Below are positions 56,611 to 64,000 of a stretch of DNA of 64,000 nucleotides, one piece after another (position 1 is the first letter of the stretch; every line of letters starts with the position of its first letter). The notes under the pieces were generated by a model. It did not search any database, had not been told where the DNA came from, and worked only from the letters and a program-made list of their open reading frames with translations. A program made the translations under genes and the position numbers. Source of the stretch: Annona cherimola (taxonomy: Eukaryota; Streptophyta; Magnoliopsida; Magnoliales; Annonaceae); the NCBI GenBank assembly GCA_030490835.1, contig CM059977.1:14417399-14481398 (forward strand). The letters run 5' to 3'.

Positions 56611-56909
56611 CAAACCCATATCATCTGGCATTGGCTCCTCATCCACTTCATTATGCACACGGAAGAAAGACGTTTTTAGTGAAGTTCATTTATAAATTTG
56701 CAGTGGAAAATAACACGAATAGGTACGGAGACGAGTTTAACCGATAGTCGTCCGATTGATCGTCTGCCAAACTGCCCATACGGGTCAACCCAAGGGACAA
56801 AGTACTCTCCAATGGAGCACGTTTTCAACTTGCCACTGGAACTTGTGACAACAAAGGCAGAGTGAACTACTGAATGATGAGTGAAAATATCAAAACATAT
56901 TTCACTCAT
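56611..56909 (-). pseudogene. Unidentified coding-like fragment with in-frame stop
   Basis: On the minus strand one frame reads SSGKLKTCSIGEYFVPWVDP and onwards to INELH, then TAA. It continues in the same frame with KTSFFRVHNEVDEEPMPDDM, GLI and a stop near 56611. The last block has the look of a conserved acidic C-terminus. I do not recognise the family. It could be a degraded gene end or chance. Confidence 0.25.
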
Positions 56910-57639
56910 TTACATGCATGGCCATATCTCCTGCAAGTCATGTTTCATTATAAGCAAGATTTTGTGTGAGGTTAGAGAACTTGTGATGGACTCTAACTGT
57001 AATTATATAGACAATGAAAGAAAAACAAAAGACAATATTATAAATATACAGAGAACGAAAGAAGAATACCATCCTTAAGGACCTGAATCGCCTAGCTATA
57101 TTGGACTGCATCGAAAATTACAGATGTTGTGGAAAGCAAAAAATTGTAATACCTTTGAATGCCTTAGCTACAGCGCTGACTGCTTCACTTTTAAGACAAA
57201 AGATGCCATTGTTGTAATTTCAGGACAACAAAGTCATGCATACAAAGGCCATCTTGGTTGCCATGCCATGTCAAATTTAACCACTAAGATCCAAGGACAT
57301 GTTGAACTGAACTTTTAAGTTTGGCCCAATAGCTGAGATTTAAGAGGAAAAATACATGAAATAAGTATAAAATGGCATATGAGAAATACCTCACTAATAA
57401 GAGTTTTGACTTGATGATGTTTGTTCATAGTTTTGAACATTTACTCGATGATGATACATGTTCTGGACACATTAAGTATCAAATTCATAAAAAAATCAAA
57501 TATGCCTAGTAGTTGAACATTTCTAATGAGTAATCATATCGTAAACTCAAAAAACTCTTGAACAAGTATCATCATATTATAGTGAAGAAAGATTAACTAA
57601 ATTTACAAGTTACATTATTTACAGTAATACGTTATGACT

Positions 57640-57922
57640 GAGAAGTAATAAAATTCTTAGATGAAAAGCTTTTTCTGTAAAAAATTTTGAATTTGAATAA
57701 AATGATGTGATATGATTGGCGGTACTGATGAAGAATAAAAAAAATTAAAGTTAAAATAGATAAGTTAGTTGTATAGAAAAGTATGTATATATGATTAAGA
57801 AAATGGTACTTGTATAGGAAGATGTGAAAAAATAATTAAAAATAAAGTAGCTATTAAACGTGAAGAATTTTAGATTAAAAAGTTTTACTTAACATTTTTT
57901 TATTATCGCCAAATACACTCTA
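57640..57922 (+). mobile_element. Worn F1 MITE
   Basis: Interior AATGATGTGATATGATTGGC and AAAATAGATAAGTTAGTTGT; right end GCCAAATACACTC. Confidence 0.6.
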
Positions 57923-58251
57923 AATCAATTATCTTGAGTTTTAAAAGTGCATATAAATAAAAATTTAATAAAAGAACACTTTTCTCTCTTATTTTATCAT
58001 GTTATTTACATTCATAAAAATTGGACATTAAAATACAATCGTGAGTACTAACCTTAGATATTTTTGTAAGGTTGTCAAAGTGAACACGTTTCCTTTCCTT
58101 TCCCACAACCGACCATGACCTTCAAACAGTTAAAAAAATAGATATGCTATGTTAGAACCAAAATAATTTTTTTAAGAAAAGAGAATAGTTTCTAAAATAC
58201 ATAATGACTTTCACGAGGTATGCAAAAAAGCAAATATGTTATTCAATTCAA

Positions 58252-58455
58252 GGGGATGTTTGGCAAAGGCTAAAACTTTTTAATTAAAAATTTTTCAACA
58301 TCCATAACTATTTTATTTTTAATTACTTTTCACATTTTTATATACAATTAACTTACTTTTCAATTATTTATATAGATATACCCATACAAAATTTTTAACA
58401 TAACTTTATCTATTTCCAATACAACTTTAGTCATTCTTTATATATATTATTATAT
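58252..58455 (-). mobile_element. Truncated F1 MITE, reverse
   Basis: Left end GGGGATGTTTGGCAAAGGC, interior TTACTTTTCAATTATTTATA; the right third is missing. Confidence 0.55.
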
Positions 58456-58495
58456 TTTGGGAGGTTAATTAAGCTGGCTTAAGTAAGTTCTTACT

Positions 58496-59035
58496 TAGGA
58501 GTGTTAACGGATTAAGTTGGACAGATTGACACTTAATCCTAATCCTAACGTCATTTAAAATATCTCAACTTTAATCCATTTACTGACTCATTTAAAAAAT
58601 GGCAATCATAACCCATTTAATAAATGAGTTGGCGAGTTGTATTAAATGGGTTGGCGAATTGTTAATAAGCTATGTAATAGAGATTTGCGGGCTTAAACTC
58701 TGACATATGATGATCTCGCAAGGAAAGATGAGCGCCACAGGAGAATTGATAATAAGACAGTAATAAGAAAATGAAACTGGAGCAGCAGTGAGAAAATTAA
58801 AATTAGATGACAGAAGAAAGACTTTGCAGAGGAAAATAACTAATGAGTTTTTATATATATAACTTTAATAGGTTAAACAAGTTAAAAAATCTCAAATATA
58901 ATTAATTTATTTAATTAAATGCTTGAATGGGTTGATGGATCGTAACCCATTTATTTAAAAATTTCAACCCAAACTCATTTATAAACGGATTGGACAAGCA
59001 GGTTGACAGGTTGATCTTGACCATTAACACACTTA
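58496..59035. mobile_element. hAT-like element H3, first copy
   Basis: Starts TAGGAGTGTTAACGG and ends CCATTAACACACTTA (reverse complement TAAGTGTGTTAATGG). Flanks TTCTTACT and GCCTTACT match at 6 of 8 positions. The body has CCTAATCC and ACCCATTTA motifs shared with the copy at 60260. Confidence 0.65.
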
Positions 59036-59042
59036 GCCTTAC

Positions 59043-59285
59043 TTAGGCTGGCCTAGAAACATTTTTTAGGTATTTTTTTAGTTTTTTAGAAACACATTAA
59101 GCTAAGTGAATTGAATATATAAATCATATTTTACCATTTTAAAATATTTTGAGTATTTTTAAAGATTTTAAACATAGTGGCATTGGCATAATTTTCTATC
59201 CTTTGAAAATTACGACAATGCCACTATGTTTAAAAATATTTTAAAAATACTAAAATTTTGCTTATATATTTTTTAGGGCGACCTA
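59043..59285. mobile_element. Foldback element PalA-10
   Basis: Perfect inner inverted repeat around 59205: TAGTGGCATTG versus CAATGCCACTA, then AAATATTTT spine. Outer caps GGCCTAG and GGGCGACCTA. Abuts the H3 element. Confidence 0.6.
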
Positions 59286-59344
59286 AATGATCATCTTTCC
59301 ACATTCTCATCCTATTATCCAAAAAACTTATATAGTTAAAAGAA

Positions 59345-59835
59345 GCCTTAGTTTGGTTTAATTTTAAATACACTCACTACATTCACTCTTAATCACAAAT
59401 ATACCCACTAGGTTTGAAACTTTCATGTATACCCACTAAATATTTTATTAATTTCAAATATACCTAAGATGATAGTTATGAACATTTAATAATTTCAAAT
59501 TTTCAAAATATTCATGATTGATCTAACATTTATTATAATTGATGCAATATTGAGACCGTTAATACTCATTATATCTAGCTCTTCTCCCACGTTAGATGTG
59601 TTTCTATTGCATTGTTCAACTTTTATCTTAGTTGAACAACTATTATTATTAAATAATTAGGGGTATTTTGGACTTTCATATGATGGATAACAACGTTTTT
59701 TAATTGTACATGACGGAATGAGTATGGATGAAATTTCACATGTACTTAGCGGATATATGTGAATGTTTTCAAATTTAGAGGGTATGTTTGTAATTAAGAG
59801 CAAATGTAGTGAACATATTTGAAAGAGAAATAATC
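59345..59835. mobile_element. Foldback element FB2-3, diverged
   Basis: AAATATACCCACTAGGTTTG-type repeats on the left, reverse-complement repeats (GAGCAAATGTAGTGAACATA) on the right. Same layout as FB2-1 and FB2-2 but older; no target duplication found. Confidence 0.55.
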
Positions 59836-59844
59836 TTGTTAGCC

Positions 59845-60075
59845 TAGGCTAAGCGGAACCACCTCAAAAAAAATTCATTTAAAAACATTTTTTGCTTTTT
59901 TTCAACACACTTATTTATCTAATTGTAAATTAAGTTTTACTATTTTTGAATATGTGTACATATTTTTTAAAAATATTTAAATATAAATGTTTAAAACATG
60001 ATTTATATGTTAAATATATTTAGGTAAACAAGTGTGGAAAGAAAAAAAAATTTAAAAATTTTTTTAAATATTTTT
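59845..60075. mobile_element. Foldback element PalA-11, diverged
   Basis: Left cap AGCCTAGGCTAAGCGG, spine with TTAAGTTTTACTATTTTTGA and inverted TTAAATATATTTAGGTAAAC. Right cap unclear. Confidence 0.4.
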
Positions 60076-60259
60076 TGCGGTGAGGTTGACGGAACATTTA
60101 CCCCGCCCGAGTATCCAGAGTTTGAACTTAACCCTAGCTTTACACCAAAGGGAAAACGCAATCTTCCGTCTGCCGCAGAGGCACAGACGTCCCTCAATGC
60201 CCCCTCTCTCCATCCCCAATTCCCAATCCCACTCCCTTGGTACGAGGACGATGTGGAGG

Positions 60260-60827
60260 TAGGGGTGTTAACGGATCGGGTTGAACGGGTTAGAGCCTAA
60301 TCCTAATCCTAACCCATTTAATATATCTCAACCCTAATCCGTTTATTAACCCATTTAAAAAACTTCAACCCTAATCCATTTACAACCCATTTAATAAACG
60401 GGCTAACGGGTTGTTAACGGGTTGTGTTTGTTACTAATTTTCATGCTAAAAATCTTCAATAAAGTCTGTAAATTTAAATAAATTAAATAATTTGAAGCTA
60501 ACATACCTGAATTTAATTTATTTTGGCTTGAAAACATCAAATCTAATCTCAAATCATCTCTTTAATGCCAATTCCTGTTATAAATATTATATATATATAC
60601 TATAATATATTATATTAAATGAATTATACGGGTTGAACGGGTTGGACGAGTTAAATAAACGGGTTGGACGGGTTGACGGGTTGCAAAACCTCAACCCTAA
60701 TCCGTTTATTTAATTAAATGGTTGAACGGATTGGCAGCCCATTTATTCAAAAATCTCAACCCAAACCCATTTATTAACAGGTTGAACAAGCGGATTAACG
60801 GGTTGACCATGACCATTAACTCCTCTA
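60260..60827. mobile_element. hAT-like element H3, second copy, 8-bp TSD
   Basis: Starts TAGGGGTGTTAACGG and ends CCATTAACTCCTCTA (reverse complement TAGAGGAGTTAATGG). TGTGGAGG (60252-60259) and TGCGGAGG (60828-60835) flank it, 7 of 8 identical. It ends 11 bp before the ATG of the SAWADEE-like sequence. Confidence 0.8.
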
Positions 60828-60838
60828 TGCGGAGGCCA

Positions 60839-61143
60839 ATGACGTTCGAACGAGAATTCCGATCGTACGAGGACGATGCGTGGTATGCTTGTGACACCAG
60901 AATCCAAATCCCCTCGGAAGTTTTGGTAGTCCATTTGCGGGCATGCGAGGGGGAATTGAAATTCCAATTTTCCGACTTCAAAGACGAGGCGGCTGTGAAC
61001 GAGTTCGAGGAAAGGTTCCGGCCGGTGTCCATAGAGCCGAGCGCGGGTTTTGGAAGGAGGAGGCTCTTCTAGGGATGACTGTGTGCGCTGCACATGTTTC
61101 GCCCGATGGCTCCTTGAAGTTCTACGATGCAGAACTCGAGAAG
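60839..61143 (+). pseudogene. SAWADEE-domain-like first exon with a frameshift
   Basis: From ATG 60839 the frame reads MTFEREFRSYEDDAWYACDT and continues to FSDFKDEAAVNEFEERFRPV before stopping at 61072. The homologous reading continues in another frame as GMTVCAAHVSPDGSLKFYDAELEK, ending at a good donor (AAG|GTAAGC, 61143). Spacing implies a 1-nt loss or 2-nt gain between about 61035 and 61073. The pattern (EFRSYEDDAWY, EFEERFRP, GMTVCAAH, FYDA) is that of a plant SAWADEE-type chromatin-reader family, recalled from memory. SAWADEE folds in SHH1 read histone H3 tails in RNA-directed DNA methylation; this gene lacks a visible homeodomain. The duplicated phrase TACGAGGACGATG also occurs at about 60241, upstream of the transposon. 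Pseudogene or sequence error; I cannot decide. Confidence 0.5.
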
Positions 61144-64000
61144 GTAAGCTCTCTCTCTCTGGTTCTCTCTCTATTTGGACATAAGTTGTGGGATTATTAT
61201 AGATTGTTACCTGCTAAGGTAAACAAATATGACCCTGTACTTGCATATCATTTAAAATGGATTAAGCCTTATACTTTGTGTCGATGAGATCTAACCTCTA
61301 GCCTTTTACTCTCAACATGGAAGCCATGTGGTTGGCCCTCCCAAGCCTTGATATAAGGTGAAATTCGCAGGTCCACTAGACTTAGAACCCAAATATATTG
61401 TTGAAATGGAAGCAAACATGTTATTAAAAATATTTTTTGAAAGTTCTGCAATTTCCGAAGGACACGAGGGTTGTCTTGTCAAATTCAAGGTAGTGGCAGT
61501 ATCATTAGAATATCTTCTCGTTGAGCTTTCTTTTTTCAATATTTGCATGCTGCTGATCACTGTGGAAACAGCCATTATCAACCTTTTAGCTCAGGCCTCA
61601 GACCAGGATGGTTTTCTGAATCCCAGATCTTTTAGAGACAACTTTAGTGTCTTGCATGACAACTTATTTTTCTTTCTGTTTTTTTGTAATTGGCGTGTCT
61701 CCTTTACTTTTTTCCGACTTCATGCTTTTTTTTTCCCCTTTAAAAAAAGTGCTTCTTACTGCTTCTTGGGTGATAATTTTTTTCCCCATTCTGTTTTTAG
61801 TATTGGACATGTGTCCGTTCTTGTGTCTAGCTTCACACTTTCTTCACTTGATGTTAAATACATTTGCCTGCTCAATGGCGGTCAATGCTCTTTTGACAGT
61901 TTATTGGTGGTAACTAGAGGTCGAATGTGGGTCTTGTGGCTGTTGTTATTGGGCTGTTCTCACTGAGGGCATGTTTAAGCCCACTTATTTTCCGTAAAAG
62001 TGTGGCAGTCTGCTTTTTGGATTCCCTCAGCTGAACTTATCTATTCAGCTGTATAATTTGAAGTCCCAAAAAGCGCGCAAACATCAAGTTAGGAATCAGC
62101 TTTTTGGACAACACACACGGTGCTTAAGTCTGCCCCCCAGCCAAACACCTCCTTCGTCCATCCCAAAGGGCTTTCTCTAGACCAGGGGAAGCCTTAACCA
62201 AATTTTCAGTCTTATTCAGTGGGTGAGGGCAAAGCAAGTATAATCTTCTCTCGTGCATGCAGAGATCATTAGACAAAACCGAGAGTGCTGCTGAGAAATT
62301 AAAGGTTGCTCACCAGGGAGCTACAGAGTATGAGAAGGGGAAGATTCTGGCTTTTGTTTTTCAACAGATGCTGGTAACATTAGATCACCTCTCTTGGAAA
62401 CTGCTGCCGGGTATTGACTGGATAAAAAGTGCCTAGATCACACCAGTCCAGAGATGTAAGTGATTCTGAGTGGAGTTGTTTCTAATCTCTCAATTCATTG
62501 TCTTTGTATGCATCTTCGCCTTTTATGTGTGAATTTCTGGGCCTTGATTGAAGATCTGGAGATAATGAACAAGGTCCTTGAATCTCGGTTGTTGACTTGA
62601 CATAGTGAGCTAGGGCAGCAAGGTAGCCTCTGTTAGGATTCATCATTCATGCCTGTCTTGTCCTCAAATTAAAATAGCAGCTCGCTCGCGCTCTCTCTCG
62701 TGCAAGTGAAGCAATTAGCTTGGAGAATTAGTTTAATACTTTACCCAAATTCATTGTTTATGTACACTATTTGTTATTACTAAAGGCAGTCCAATGCAGC
62801 TATGTGATTCAGTCCTGGAAGATAATTTGTTTTGTTTTGTTTTGCTTTTGTTCTCTGTATGTTTACAGTTAATTTCGCACCATATCACTTGTTTTCTTAT
62901 CACACATTTGAGATCCTGCAACGGAATGAATTGAACATGCCCACGGGAACATTAGCCAATGGCCAGGTAAATAAGCTAGTGAATTCCTGCTGTATCATAG
63001 GTTTATAAAAGAGGACATACAACTGGACAATTTTATTCCTCTTCCTTAGTATGATGACATATGTGTTGACATTCCGACTTATGGTCGTAAGCAGATGATC
63101 AATCAACTTGCTATTGGTTAACTCATAAGTTTAGCTCTGCGAGGGTTGTTTTTCACAACCAACTTGGAAATGAACTCTGCTAAAGAACTCTCTTTTTTGC
63201 CCCTCTTTTCTGTGTGCAGATATTTTGCGGGTGATGAGGATTGGTTGCGGTCAGGTATAGAATCGTAGATTTTTTTTTTTTTTTTTTTTGATTATTTCAT
63301 AACCATGTAGTCCTTTAATCCTTTTTCGATTTACCATGGAATAAAACCAAATTTCATTGGTGTAGCACGCACAGTGGTATTTTCGTTTACTCTGTTTCCG
63401 TTTTTAATAAGCTACTGCCTGATTTTGTGCCCATGAAGCGATTGGGGTGATTAAATTCATCTTCATTGATCGCTGGAAGTTATCCTAGGCAGATGCTGAT
63501 TTATGGTTAAAATCTCTATTCTATGTTCTCATTCAAGCATGCAATAAACTGCTTTCCCTACTTTAGAATCAAGATCTGTTTGTCGTTCTTTCAATTTTTC
63601 CGTTCTGATTTCCAGATTCTTAATAACTCGTGGATGTTTGCTTCATTTCTATTTTCATTATTTTAAATCATCTAATCGGATTTCATGCCTGTTTTTGCTT
63701 TGTTTTGAATAATTAGTTTCTATCTATGTTCATTTGAGTTCATGCACAGAATAAGGGAATCAACTGCATTTATATGCATGAATCTATTATGTTGGTTTAT
63801 CAATTTTCAAATGCATCAGTTTGAAGCCCGTGATTATGATATATTGCATGGAATTATTCCTTGGATCATGTTGTTTATACCATTGATGGGTTGTGATCTG
63901 TCCAATTATTTTGTACATTCCTTAGTTTACAATTTTATTTCAAATCTGAGTAAATAAGAAAGATTGTGATTCTTTCAATTACCTGGTGTTAAAATGCTCA
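61144..64000 (+). other. Downstream region with unrecognised candidate exons
   Basis: Candidate exons judged by splice signals and amino acid look: 61370-61489 (PLDLEPKYIVEMEANMLLK ... EGHEGCLVKFK; donor GTAGTG), 62263-62373 (RSLDKTESAAEKLKVAHQGA ... LAFVFQQML; acceptor GCATGCAG, donor GTAACA) and 63220-63254 (YFAGDEDWLRS; acceptor TGTGCAG, donor GTATAG). I do not recognise them and cannot show that they belong to the SAWADEE-like gene. The rest is intron-like, T-rich sequence with a poly-T run at about 63269-63290. Gene end not in view. Confidence 0.3.

Larger units (their letters stand above)
55591..58251. other. Intergenic; possible gene fragment on the minus strand
   Basis: Mostly featureless. 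56600-56910 (minus) shows coding-like sequence with an in-frame stop, described separately. A worn F1 MITE lies at about 57640-57922. Confidence 0.4.

Noticed and set aside
58807..58820. TGACAGAAGAAAGA, resembling the 5' part of miR156
   Set aside because: Diverges after 14 nt, has no matching star strand nearby, and lies inside a hAT-like element.
1..64000. tRNA, rRNA, organelle DNA insertions and CRISPR arrays
   Set aside because: Scanned by eye for T-loop GGTTCGAATC patterns, rRNA landmarks and regular spacer arrays; none found. A covariance-model scan would be needed to exclude weak tRNA relics.

Overview
This is plant nuclear DNA. It is AT-rich, its genes are split by GT-AG introns, and it carries an intronless DYW-type PPR gene, an LTR retrotransposon with plant-type gag, and dense small MITE-like DNA transposons. 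Every protein I recognise belongs to an angiosperm family. The species cannot be told from the window. Exon models below were built by eye from splice consensus, frame continuity and remembered family sequences; no alignment was run.

Layout: 1-5.9 kb is intergenic and MITE-rich. 5.87-12.5 kb holds a bHLH49-like transcription factor gene (8 coding exons, 561 aa, + strand). 12.5-27.8 kb is a transposon graveyard centred on a complete, young, non-autonomous LTR retrotransposon (16590-23357, minus orientation, gag only, 5-bp target duplication). 27868-30096 is an intronless DYW PPR protein (742 aa, + strand). 32226-37284 is an AVT6-type amino acid transporter (5 exons, 456 aa, + strand). 40873-51264 is an FHA-domain protein related to kanadaptin (12 exons, 757 aa, + strand) whose introns have taken in several transposons. 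51.3-60 kb is a second repeat-rich gene desert. 60.8-61.1 kb carries a SAWADEE-domain-like sequence with a frameshift, next to a hAT-like insertion; unrecognised candidate exons follow it.

The recognised genes do not form a pathway: they are a transcription factor, an organelle RNA-editing factor, a vacuolar transporter and a nuclear FHA protein. They are informative as synteny. From memory, the Arabidopsis genes most like the bHLH and the PPR protein are adjacent (At1g68920, At1g68930), and those most like the transporter and the FHA protein are close neighbours (At5g38820, At5g38840).

The most distinctive content is the small-transposon population, which can be sorted by target-site duplication: Tourist-like MITEs (3 bp, mostly TTA/TAA), hAT-like non-autonomous elements (8 bp), and two Mutator-like foldback families (9 bp). 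In one foldback family a common inverted-repeat spine appears with several different terminal caps. Nested insertions give a relative order of events, and one nested case supplies an empty site that proves the insertion.
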